From: an uncultured Bacteroidales bacterium
Lineage (GTDB): Bacteria; Bacteroidota; Bacteroidia; Bacteroidales; Paludibacteraceae
Direction of reading: 5' to 3'
DNA: 56,287 bases
Assembly: GCA_900319035.1 (NCBI GenBank)
Contig: ONMU01000009.1
Span: forward strand, 1 to 56,287
The position numbers and the translations under genes were made by a program. Shown here one piece after another: positions 1 to 6,564 of this stretch (position 1 is its first letter; every line of letters starts with the position of its first letter). Under the pieces are notes generated by a model. It was not told where the DNA came from, ran no database searches, and saw only the letters and a program-made list of their open reading frames with translations.

Positions 1-282
1 CGATGCAGGAACGCGAGAAACAGCCGGCATCAGATGCCGGGAAAAAGAAGAAAGAAATCGTTACCACGTGCTCACGTGATTAGGTGATCACGAAGGTGTT
101 GGATGTTATCCGACGAAATAGACGGAGAAAAACGCGGCATGGTATGCCGCACAATGAACGCTACGGAAAGCCCGATAGTATCGGGGATAAAAGAAGAAAG
201 AAAAGTCAGCCTGCTCTGTGGTGGAGCAGACTGGAGTTCCGAGAGATCGAGTTATCGGGTCATCGAGAAAGCGAAAGAGTTC
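1..282. other. Intergenic region with short perfect hairpins, no supported gene
   Basis: No convincing gene is visible; the forward-strand open frames here run antisense through the small secreted protein at 283-621. The stretch contains stem-loops at 24-40 (CCGGCAT/ATGCCGG), 134-150 (GCGGCAT/ATGCCGC) and 171-185 (CCCGATA/TATCGGG), plus a longer one near 208-232. Two of them are followed by the same purine run, AAAGAAGAAAGAAA. The roughly 110-bp period suggests a degenerate tandem unit. Its role is unknown. Confidence 0.5.
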
Positions 283-621
283 TTATTTCTTTACGCCTTC
301 AAAATGTTCTACTATTTTGATTTTGATGTCTTCGAAGTTGTCAACTATTTTGACTTTGACGTCCTCGAAGTGCTCTACGATTTTGACCTTGCCGCAGGAG
401 TCCTCAAAGGCATCCACGATTTTGATGTCCACGTCCTCAAAACTGTCAACGATCTTGACCTTGATATCCTCAAAAGAATCTACAATCTTTACTTTACCAT
501 AAAGTTTGTAGGTCTTGCCATCTTTCGTGATGGTGCAACTTTCCTTATCTATCTTGGCTTCACCTGCAAACGCTGAAATAACTGCAGTAATAGTTAAAAG
601 GGCAATTAAAATTTTTTTCAT
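283..621 (-). CDS. Small secreted repeat protein, probable 7(1) septoil knot family
   Basis: A 112-residue protein. An N-terminal signal peptide (MKKILIALLTITAVISAFAG) precedes a short region and then six consecutive 11-13-residue units of the form KVKIVDxFED. The units fall into two blocks of three separated by an SCG insert with the only Cys of that part. The remaining Cys is near residue 30. This x-V-x-I-V-[DE]-x-F-[EP]-[DG] pattern is how I remember the small Bacteroidota family named for a predicted 7(1) knotted fold; that assignment is from memory and would be settled by a profile search. The gene lies 63 bp downstream of the Fic gene on the same strand. A -33-like TTGCATATATCAAAA sits just before the start but lacks a matching TAnnTTTG box, so it may depend on read-through from the Fic promoter. 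The function is unknown; export to the periplasm or surface is inferred from the signal peptide. Confidence 0.75.
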   Translation of the reverse strand: MKKILIALLTITAVISAFAGEAKIDKESCTITKDGKTYKLYGKVKIVDSFEDIKVKIVDSFEDVDIKIVDAFEDSCGKVKIVEHFEDVKVKIVDNFEDIKIKIVEHFEGVKK

Positions 622-684
622 ACTTAAACAATTTTGATATATGCAAGTTTTGGAGGCTGGAAGGACGTTAGCGGTTCTTGGTAT

Positions 685-1566
685 TCAATATTTGATTTTG
701 AAATAGTCCAAGAGGGCTTTATAATTGTCTTGCGCGGTGAGGCAGGTATCACGGAGATAGCCGTTGGTGGTGCCCCAGTTCTGAAGACCGCGATAATAGA
801 AAAGACGTAATTCTTCGGTGATGATAAACGGCACATGCTTGTTTTGCAGGCATTGCCAGAAAAGCAACAAGCGGCCGACACGACCATTTCCGTCCTGAAA
901 AGGATGGATACGTTCGAAACGCACATGGAAATCCAAGATGTCATCAAACGTCACTTGTTTGAGCGCATAATAGTCCGAAAGCAGAGCTTTCATGTGGCGG
1001 TGTACGTCTTTGGGCGCAACCGTTTCTTGGTCGCCCACTTCATTGGCAAGGCGTTTATAATCGCCGACAGCGAACCAATCCTTGCGGCTATCTGAAGTGT
1101 TGGTCTTGAGGATAGCGTGCAGCTGCTTGATATGCGCTTCGGTCATCTTGTCCGTTGCATGGTCGATGACATAATCGATACAGCGGAAGTGGTTCACCGT
1201 TTCCATGATATCATCGACGGAAGTGTTCTCGGTCGTGATTCCAAGCGTGTTGGTCTCGAAGATATAGCGCGTCTGTTCCTTGGTCAGTTTGCTGCCTTCT
1301 ATATGGTTAGAGTTGTAGGTCAGATCTATTTGCGTACGATGGTAGATACCGCCCTTTAGTTTGGATGCCTTCTCTTCGCGCAGACGAGTTAAGAGCGGAG
1401 AGAGTTTCTTCTTTCCTTTTTGGGGCAGTTCGGCGTTTGCGGGAATGTTCCATGTTTTGCCCGTTAAAAAAGCGCCCTCAATCTTCCCTGCAGCACAATA
1501 ATTGCGTGCGGTTCGTTCACTAATGCCGTACTTTTCGGCAAACTGTATGACGGATATATATTCCAT
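685..1566 (-). CDS. Fic-domain protein (probable AMP-transferase) with N-terminal HTH
   Basis: A 293-residue Fic-family enzyme expected to move AMP (or another NMP) onto a target hydroxyl. Residues 1-45 form a small helix-turn-helix-like DNA-binding segment (SVIQFAEKYGISERTARNY). The inhibitory helix motif SNHIEG (residues 86-91, S/TxxxEG) places it among enzymes with an N-terminal intramolecular inhibitor. The catalytic loop HPFQDGNGRVGR (residues 221-232) is complete, with the catalytic His and both Arg. The frame could be extended three codons to a TTG, but ATG at 1566 is the better start. A strong -33/-7 promoter lies 31 bp upstream, and TTGCCGGTA repeats surround it. The HTH and these repeats suggest self-regulation. 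The target protein is not deducible. No separate antitoxin gene is adjacent, which fits the built-in inhibitory helix. Confidence 0.9.
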   Translation of the reverse strand: MEYISVIQFAEKYGISERTARNYCAAGKIEGAFLTGKTWNIPANAELPQKGKKKLSPLLTRLREEKASKLKGGIYHRTQIDLTYNSNHIEGSKLTKEQTRYIFETNTLGITTENTSVDDIMETVNHFRCIDYVIDHATDKMTEAHIKQLHAILKTNTSDSRKDWFAVGDYKRLANEVGDQETVAPKDVHRHMKALLSDYYALKQVTFDDILDFHVRFERIHPFQDGNGRVGRLLLFWQCLQNKHVPFIITEELRLFYYRGLQNWGTTNGYLRDTCLTAQDNYKALLDYFKIKY

Positions 1567-1671
1567 TACCGGCAAGTTTTATTATGAAATTCGGCGCAAA
1601 GGTACAAAAATTTTCCGATACCGGCAAATTTTAGGGCAAAATAATGCGTTTTTTATGCATTCTTTGCCGGA
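1567..1671. promoter_or_regulatory. Three TTGCCGG(T/A)A repeats around the Fic promoter, candidate operator
   Basis: The 9-mer TTGCCGGTA occurs on the reverse strand at 1575-1567 (touching the start codon) and 1627-1619 (overlapping the -33 box), 52 bp apart. A third, inverted copy (TTGCCGGA) is at 1664-1671. The copies bracket the promoter. The Fic protein carries an HTH, so autoregulation is a reasonable but unproven reading. Confidence 0.5.
1597..1628 (-). promoter_or_regulatory. Promoter of the Fic gene
   Basis: Reverse strand: TTTG at 1628-1625 (-33) and TACCTTTG at 1604-1597 (-7), separated by exactly 20 nt from the TTG. This is the Bacteroidota housekeeping promoter pattern. Confidence 0.85.
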
Positions 1672-1688
1672 ATAACAGGGAATTTTTA

Positions 1689-2255
1689 TTATTCTATCAT
1701 CTTGATCACTTTCGCCGGGACACCGCCGACGATGGCATTGGCGGGCACATCTTTGGTAACTACGGCTCCTGCGGCAACGATGGCATTGTCGCCAATGGTC
1801 ACACCTTGCAGGACGGTCACATTCGCACCAAGCCACACGCGTTTGCCTATATGTATCGGTTTGGCTATCATGCCTGCCCGTTGAGCCGGATCAGGTATAT
1901 GATTGAGCGTGCATAGCGTAGCGTTATGCCCGATGAGCGCATCGTCGTCGATGAAGATACCGCCTTGGTCTTGGAACTTACAGCCCATGTTGATGAACAC
2001 CCGTTCGCCGACATGCGTATTCTTGCCGCAGTCGGTATAGAACGGCGGAAACATGCCGAACGACTCCGGCACGTCTATCGCCCAGAGTTCAGATAGCAGT
2101 TTGCGCAGTTCCTCGGGCGTGTGGTACGAGCCGTTGATCTCGGCGGTGATACGCAGGGCTTCCTGCGAGTATTTATGGAACTCCAGGTGCAAGTCCGATC
2201 CGCCCACTATCGGCTCGCCGGTTGCCATCCGTTCACGAAATTGGTCTATTGTCAT
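1689..2255 (-). CDS. Hexapeptide-repeat O-acetyltransferase, maltose/galactoside acetyltransferase family
   Basis: A 188-residue left-handed beta-helix acetyltransferase of the LacA/Maa type, predicted to move acetyl from acetyl-CoA onto a sugar hydroxyl. It has the N-terminal Mac domain (helical, about residues 1-60) and then the hexapeptide array with [20 protein letters not shown] and the closing [19 protein letters not shown] signature. The catalytic His lies in LNHIPD. The open frame extends 39 codons upstream, but this part runs through the promoter, so the start is ATG 2255 ([10 protein letters not shown]). The true acceptor sugar cannot be predicted; many family members have relaxed specificity. 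It is a single-gene unit, divergent from porQ. Confidence 0.88.
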   Translation of the reverse strand: MTIDQFRERMATGEPIVGGSDLHLEFHKYSQEALRITAEINGSYHTPEELRKLLSELWAIDVPESFGMFPPFYTDCGKNTHVGERVFINMGCKFQDQGGIFIDDDALIGHNATLCTLNHIPDPAQRAGMIAKPIHIGKRVWLGANVTVLQGVTIGDNAIVAAGAVVTKDVPANAIVGGVPAKVIKMIE

Positions 2256-2341
2256 ATTATTCAATCTTTTGGTTTTGATCAACTCAAAATAATAATTCTG
2301 CCAATTGCAAGGTAGTTTTTCTTTTTGCAAGATTTTTCGTG

Positions 2342-2372
2342 CAAAGGTACAAAAAAAATCCCACATGTGCAA
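2342..2372 (-). promoter_or_regulatory. Promoter of the acetyltransferase gene inside a hairpin/T-tract
   Basis: Reverse strand: TTG at 2372-2370, 20 nt, TACCTTTG at 2349-2342. The -33 TTG sits in the loop of an 11-bp inverted repeat (AAAATCCCACA / TGTGGGATTTT). The T-tract that follows this stem forms the promoter spacer, so the same bases look like an intrinsic terminator. Confidence 0.8.
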
Positions 2373-2678
2373 GGGTTTGTGGGATTTTTAGTTGTTTATT
2401 GCTGTTTTTTGGCGAAGGAGAGACTTGGCGGATGGTTTCGAGCCCTTTCCGAGTCCGTTCCAGTACCGTGAATGGTTAACGAATGACTAAGAACCACTAA
2501 GAACATATAACTATTTATCAGCCAAACTTGGCTGATTCATTAAAAAAATGACATTGCACTATTTGCACTATTTGCACTTTGAGAAGAGAAAGTGCAGAAA
2601 GTGCAAAAAGTGCAAAACAAAATAATTTTCTTGAAAAAAGGGTAAACCCTCTATTTTTTACAAAAAAATCCTTTTTTA
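2373..2678. repeat. Intergenic region with hairpin and TTTGCACT-type inverted repeats
   Basis: No gene is seen in these 306 bp. A hairpin lies at 2519-2534 (CAGCCAA/TTGGCTG). At 2553-2580 three copies of TTGCACTAT-like words are followed at 2588-2616 by three inverted copies (AAAGTGCAG, AAAGTGCAA, AAAGTGCAA), making a long imperfect stem. The same words recur at 16720-16745 in the reverse-strand surface-protein frame. Confidence 0.6.
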
Positions 2679-2710
2679 TTTGCATATGTGCAATTTTTGT
2701 TGTAATTTTG
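2679..2710 (+). promoter_or_regulatory. porQ promoter
   Basis: TTTG at 2679-2682 and TAATTTTG at 2703-2710, with 20 nt between TTG and the -7 box. Confidence 0.85.
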
Positions 2711-2733
2711 TACCCGATTTAAAATGCAGTAGT

Positions 2734-3837
2734 GTGGCAATACACAAAAAAATAGTAGTTTTAGTCCTTTGCGCATGGTCGATATGCAGCTTCGGTCAGG
2801 TGTCCAACGCAGGGCGTTCGGTGTTCTCATTCATGAGTCTGCCGGCTTCTGCGCGCATCAATGCGATGGGCGGTTCGAACGTCAGCCTCAGCAACGGAGA
2901 CGTAGCGTTGGGCATGTGCAACCCTGCCCTGCTGCACGCTCAGTCGCATCAGGTGATGCAGCTCAACTACTCGTATTACCTGCCGGGCACAATGTTCGCT
3001 TCCGTGCTCTACGGGCATAACTTCGGACGATCAAAGATCGAGAAACCCTATACAGGCGAAGGCGAACCCGACAAACCCAACTATTTCGCAGTGGGTATTC
3101 ACTATTTGGATTACGGCAAGATGAAATACGCGGACGAGCAAGGCAACTTGACCGGCGGCTCTTTTGGCGCGCGCGATATTCTTATTGACGTCATGTACGC
3201 ACGGCAGTTGGGCAGGATGTTCAAAGTGGGTGTCACGCTCAAGCCTGTCTATTCGATCTACGAGCACTATACCTCGTTTGCATTGGGAGCCGATGTGGGT
3301 GCGCATTTTCAGTCCAAGGACTCCACGTTCCAGATGGGTCTGGTGCTCCAGAACATCGGTTGGCAACTCAAAGGCTTCTACTCCGGTGAGGGAGGTAAGA
3401 ACCATGAGATGCTGCCTCTTAACCTGCAGTTGGGTATCACGTACCGCATTCCGAAAGCGCCTCTTCGTCTGCATGTACAGATCCATAATATGCAGACATG
3501 GAAGTTGGACTACGAATGGACGAGCCGTGACAAGAGTGCCACCACGGGCGATTATATCTCGCATAAGGTCAAATGGTACGATATGATGTTCCGTCACACG
3601 ATCTTCACGATCGAAGTAGTGCCCAAGAGCGAGAAATTCTATATCGCGCTCAGTTATAACCACCGCCGTAGAGCGGAGATGAACCTCATCGACCAACGTT
3701 CGATAGCCGGTTTGTCCTTAGGAGCAGGTGTGCGGATCAAGCAGTTCCGTGTGGATTTTGCAATCAGCCAGATGACCAAATCCAATTTCTCGTACCAAGC
3801 GGGACTTACGATTGATATTAACTCGCTGATGAAGTAG
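2734..3837 (+). CDS. porQ: Type IX secretion system protein PorQ
   Basis: A 367-residue outer-membrane beta-barrel protein of the PorV/PorQ family. In the T9SS, PorQ works at the cell surface with the attachment complex that removes the C-terminal signal of cargo and anchors it to lipopolysaccharide. The start is GTG 2734, because the open frame upstream runs into the promoter; this gives a clean signal peptide (VLVLCAWSICSFGQ). The mature N-terminus AGRSVFSFMSLPASARINAM is the characteristic PorQ opening, and long runs of alternating hydrophobic residues fill the rest. It is followed by cmk and ispH, the order I recall from Porphyromonas. Its presence implies a functional T9SS, in agreement with the cargo protein at 23800-28491 and porG at 47308. 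Confidence 0.9.
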   Translation: MAIHKKIVVLVLCAWSICSFGQVSNAGRSVFSFMSLPASARINAMGGSNVSLSNGDVALGMCNPALLHAQSHQVMQLNYSYYLPGTMFASVLYGHNFGRSKIEKPYTGEGEPDKPNYFAVGIHYLDYGKMKYADEQGNLTGGSFGARDILIDVMYARQLGRMFKVGVTLKPVYSIYEHYTSFALGADVGAHFQSKDSTFQMGLVLQNIGWQLKGFYSGEGGKNHEMLPLNLQLGITYRIPKAPLRLHVQIHNMQTWKLDYEWTSRDKSATTGDYISHKVKWYDMMFRHTIFTIEVVPKSEKFYIALSYNHRRRAEMNLIDQRSIAGLSLGAGVRIKQFRVDFAISQMTKSNFSYQAGLTIDINSLMK

Positions 3838-3844
3838 ATTTGAA

Positions 3845-3920
3845 GATTTCAGATGTCAGATTTCAGATGTCAGATTTCAGATGTCAGATTTCAGATGTCA
3901 GAAGTCAGAATTTAGAATTC
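3845..3920. repeat. Tandem 14-bp repeat (GATTTCAGATGTCA)n between porQ and cmk
   Basis: About five copies of GATTTCAGATGTCA with degenerate ends (GTCAGAAGTCAGAATTTAG). It ends right before the cmk start codon, so it probably lies in the untranslated spacer of the operon. The same word family is found inside the frame at 9764-9862. Confidence 0.9.
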
Positions 3921-3924
3921 AGAT

Positions 3925-4587
3925 ATGAATAAGATTATTGTAGCTATTGATGGTTATTCGTCTTGCGGGAAGTCGACGATAGCGAAAGCGCTGGCGAAAT
4001 ACGCAGGTTACACGTACGTGGACACAGGTGCTATGTACCGTGCTATCGGACTTTATACGCTGCGTCACCGGCTCTCGGAACCGGCTGAGATCATTGCCGC
4101 CCTGCCGGATATTAAGGTGGGATTCATCTTGGTAGATGGCGCACAGCACGTCACGCTCAACGGCGAAGACGTAGAGTCGCAGATCCGTACGTTAGAAGCA
4201 GGCAACCAAGCCAGCCGGATCTCTCAGATCAAAGAAGTACGTGCGTTCCTCGTAGCCCAGCAACAGGCGATGGGCATTGAGAAAGGTATCGTCATGGACG
4301 GTCGCGACATAGGAACAGTGGTTTTCCCGAATGCCGAACTGAAACTCTTCCTCACCGCTTCACCCGAAGTGCGTGCGCAGAGACGTTATGACGAGTTGGT
4401 AGCGAAAGGCGAGAAACCGGATTTTGATGAGGTGCTCAAAGATGTCACCGACCGCGATTACAGGGACACTCACCGTGCGGAATCGCCTCTCCGTCAAGCG
4501 GATGATGCTATCGTCGTAGATAACAGCCACATGACACCGGATGAACAAATGGAAGTCATCTATGGTTATTTCAATCGATTCAAATAG
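3925..4587 (+). CDS. cmk: (d)CMP kinase
   Basis: A 220-residue cytidylate kinase that makes CDP/dCDP from CMP/dCMP and ATP. The P-loop IDGYSSCGKST is at residues 8-18, followed by VDTGAMYRA (substrate-binding region). The acceptor-side motif MDGRDIGTVVFPNA and the Arg-rich lid RAQRRYDE are also present, and length is normal for the family. The last 26 bp overlap the start of ispH, so the two are translationally linked. The tandem repeat directly upstream leaves no room for a separate promoter, so transcription from the porQ promoter is likely. Confidence 0.96.
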   Translation: MNKIIVAIDGYSSCGKSTIAKALAKYAGYTYVDTGAMYRAIGLYTLRHRLSEPAEIIAALPDIKVGFILVDGAQHVTLNGEDVESQIRTLEAGNQASRISQIKEVRAFLVAQQQAMGIEKGIVMDGRDIGTVVFPNAELKLFLTASPEVRAQRRYDELVAKGEKPDFDEVLKDVTDRDYRDTHRAESPLRQADDAIVVDNSHMTPDEQMEVIYGYFNRFK

Positions 4588-5455
4588 CGGTTTCTGTTTT
4601 GGCGTCACGAGCGCTATCCGGACAGCGGAGAACGAACTGCAGAAAGGTTCGTTGTACTGTTTAGGCGACATCGTGCATAACGGTCAGGAGGTAGCCCGTT
4701 TGGAGATGAAAGGGCTTTCGACCATCGATTATGACGACCTGCGCACTTTACCTCCTCACTCCCGTGTGCTGCTGCGCGCACATGGTGAACCGCCTTCCAC
4801 CTATTGGATTGCTCAACAGAGAGGCATTGAGATCATCGATGCCACTTGCCCTGTGGTGAAGAAACTGCAGGATCGTATTCGTGCGTGCTACGAAGCCCAT
4901 AAGAACGACGAGAACCTGCCTCCGCAGATCGTCATCTACGGCAAGCCCGGACACGCAGAAGTCATCGGTCTGCAAGGTCAGACTAACGACACCGCACTCG
5001 TCATTGAGTCCGCCGAACAACTCGACCGGCTGGATTTCAGCAGACCCATTTACCTCTTCTCGCAGACCACCAAGAGCGTGGAAGGGTTTAATCGCCTGGT
5101 GGAGGCGATTAAATTGAAGATTGAAGATTTAAGATTGAAGATTTCATTTGAATATCACGACACGATTTGTAGGAACGTGGCTAATCGGGTAAGTCAGTTA
5201 CAGGCGTTTGCACGGTCTAACGACTTGGTGATCTTCGTTGGCGGCTCCAAGTCCTCCAATGCGAAAGTGCTCTATCAGCATTGCTTGGAGGCGAACCCCA
5301 ATACGCTGTTCGTCTCATCGGCGGACGAGTTGAATAATCTAACAACGAAGTGGTCTGACAGCGAAGCCGGTCTCAGAATCGGTATCTGTGGAGCAACGAG
5401 TACTCCTCTATGGCTGATGGAGAAAGTGAAAGAGGAGATCGAAAAGACCCAATAA
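4562..5455 (+). CDS. ispH: 4-hydroxy-3-methylbut-2-enyl diphosphate reductase
   Basis: A 297-residue iron-sulfur enzyme of the last MEP-pathway step, making IPP and DMAPP. The three cluster cysteines are visible: GFCFGV (Cys12), DATCPVV and GICGATSTP. The His and Glu of the active site are in RAHGEPP and GHAEVIG, and SQTT is present. ATG 4562 (MVISIDSN) is chosen over ATG 4541 because it aligns with the family N-terminus, giving a 26-bp overlap with cmk. At about residues 185-200 the frame contains an imperfect repeat (GATTGAAGATTTAAGATTG, encoding KIEDLRLKI). It belongs to the short-repeat class seen between genes and sits in a surface loop rather than near a cluster ligand. Confidence 0.95.
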   Translation: MVISIDSNSGFCFGVTSAIRTAENELQKGSLYCLGDIVHNGQEVARLEMKGLSTIDYDDLRTLPPHSRVLLRAHGEPPSTYWIAQQRGIEIIDATCPVVKKLQDRIRACYEAHKNDENLPPQIVIYGKPGHAEVIGLQGQTNDTALVIESAEQLDRLDFSRPIYLFSQTTKSVEGFNRLVEAIKLKIEDLRLKISFEYHDTICRNVANRVSQLQAFARSNDLVIFVGGSKSSNAKVLYQHCLEANPNTLFVSSADELNNLTTKWSDSEAGLRIGICGATSTPLWLMEKVKEEIEKTQ

Positions 5456-5492
5456 ATAGTACATCGTAAATAACCAAATAGTAAATACATTT

Positions 5493-6479
5493 ATGGATTC
5501 TAACAACATCAAAACAGTTGGCGTCCTCACCTCAGGAGGTGACTCGCCGGGAATGAATGCCGCTCTTCGCGCTGTGACACGTGCAGCTATCTTTCAAGGC
5601 ATTCGCGTCAAGGCTATCTATCGCGGCTACAAAGGCTTGATAGACGGCGAAGTGAAAGAGTTTACCACCCAAGACGTTTCCGGTATTATCCAACGTGGCG
5701 GTACGATCATCAAGTCGGCACGTTGCCCCGAGTTCAAGACTCCGGAAGGTCGTCAGAAAGCGTACGAGACGCTACAACGGGAGGAGATCGATGCGCTGAT
5801 CGTCATCGGCGGCGATGGTACATTCACCGGCGCAAGACTCTTCTCACAGGAGTATAATGTGCCGATCATCGGTCTGCCGGGCACGATTGACAACGACCTC
5901 TGGGGAACGGATGCGACGATCGGTTATGACACCTCGCTGAGTACCATCACCGAGTGTATCGACAAACTGCGTGACACCGCTACGTCTCACGAGCGTGTGT
6001 TCCTTGTAGAGGTGATGGGTCGCGATGCAGGCTTCCTGACGCTGAACGCCGCTATCGCTGGTGGCTGTGAGGCAGCTATCATCCCGGAGCGTGCACCGGT
6101 TCCCGAGCAGATAGAAGAAGCTATCGGTAGCGGTCGCCGCAAATCGAAGAACTCGTCCATCGTGCTCGTTCAAGAGCACGCAGTGGAAGGTGGTGCCAAG
6201 ACCGTAGCAGAGATTATCGAGAAAGCGCATCCGGAGTACTCTACCCGCGTGACCGTTCTCGGACACCTCCAACGTGGCGGCAGTCCTTCGGCATACGACC
6301 GTATCCTTGCTTCCCGTATGGGTGTAGCTGCCGTTCAGGCACTTCTCGACGGTCAGCGTAACGTCATGGTCGGTATTCAGAACGACGACATCGTGCTCGT
6401 TCCGCTCACCAAGGCTATCCACCAGAAGAAAGACATTAAGGAAGACTCTTGGGAGGCGCTGCAGACGCTGTCTATTTAA
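5493..6479 (+). CDS. pfkA: ATP-dependent 6-phosphofructokinase
   Basis: A 328-residue glycolytic enzyme phosphorylating fructose 6-phosphate. The ATP-site motif GGDSPGMNA, the GGDGTFTGA loop (the Gly after GGD marks ATP rather than pyrophosphate use) and the catalytic [12 protein letters not shown] are all intact. The product-side motifs EVMGRDAGF and [11 protein letters not shown] also match. It is the last gene of the porQ-cmk-ispH-pfkA group, 37 bp after ispH, and is followed by a strong terminator. Confidence 0.96.
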   Translation: MDSNNIKTVGVLTSGGDSPGMNAALRAVTRAAIFQGIRVKAIYRGYKGLIDGEVKEFTTQDVSGIIQRGGTIIKSARCPEFKTPEGRQKAYETLQREEIDALIVIGGDGTFTGARLFSQEYNVPIIGLPGTIDNDLWGTDATIGYDTSLSTITECIDKLRDTATSHERVFLVEVMGRDAGFLTLNAAIAGGCEAAIIPERAPVPEQIEEAIGSGRRKSKNSSIVLVQEHAVEGGAKTVAEIIEKAHPEYSTRVTVLGHLQRGGSPSAYDRILASRMGVAAVQALLDGQRNVMVGIQNDDIVLVPLTKAIHQKKDIKEDSWEALQTLSI

Positions 6480-6480
6480 A

Positions 6481-6511
6481 GTTTAGAGTTTAGTGTTTAG
6501 TGTTTAGAGTA
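6481..6511. repeat. Short tandem repeat GTTTAGAGTTTAGT
   Basis: Four imperfect copies of a TTTAG(A/T)GT word between pfkA and its terminator, of the same general type as the other intergenic short repeats in this window. Confidence 0.8.
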
Positions 6512-6514
6512 GAT

Positions 6515-6550
6515 ACAAAAATAGCGAGGAGTGTGCCTCGCTATTTTTGT
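6515..6550. terminator. Bidirectional terminator between pfkA and malQ
   Basis: A perfect 15-bp stem (6515-6529 and 6536-6550: ACAAAAATAGCGAGG and its complement) with a 6-nt loop. It has an A-tract on one side and a T-tract on the other, so it can act on both converging units. Confidence 0.9.
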
Positions 6551-6564
6551 ATTCGTTGTTCTGA

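Noticed and set aside
103-576. Forward-strand 157-residue frame with repeated FDFDV stretches
   Set aside because: It is the exact antisense of the KVKIVDxFED repeats of the secreted protein at 283-621, has no promoter, and the reverse frame has a perfect signal peptide.
636-650. TTGCATATATCAAAA (reverse strand) before the septoil-knot-like gene as a promoter
   Set aside because: There is no TAnnTTTG at the proper distance; the place holds the start codon region (AGTATGAA).
2680-2733. Longer starts (TTG or ATG) for porQ and several other genes
   Set aside because: For porQ, murI, porG, the ORF6N gene, the recombinase and the membrane protein at 9229 the longest frame begins in or upstream of the -7 box, so transcription would start after it. 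Downstream starts that give a proper signal peptide or family N-terminus were used.
3845-3920. Regular repeats that could suggest a CRISPR array
   Set aside because: The units are 14 bp and contiguous, with no unique spacers. No CRISPR array or cas gene is seen anywhere in the window.
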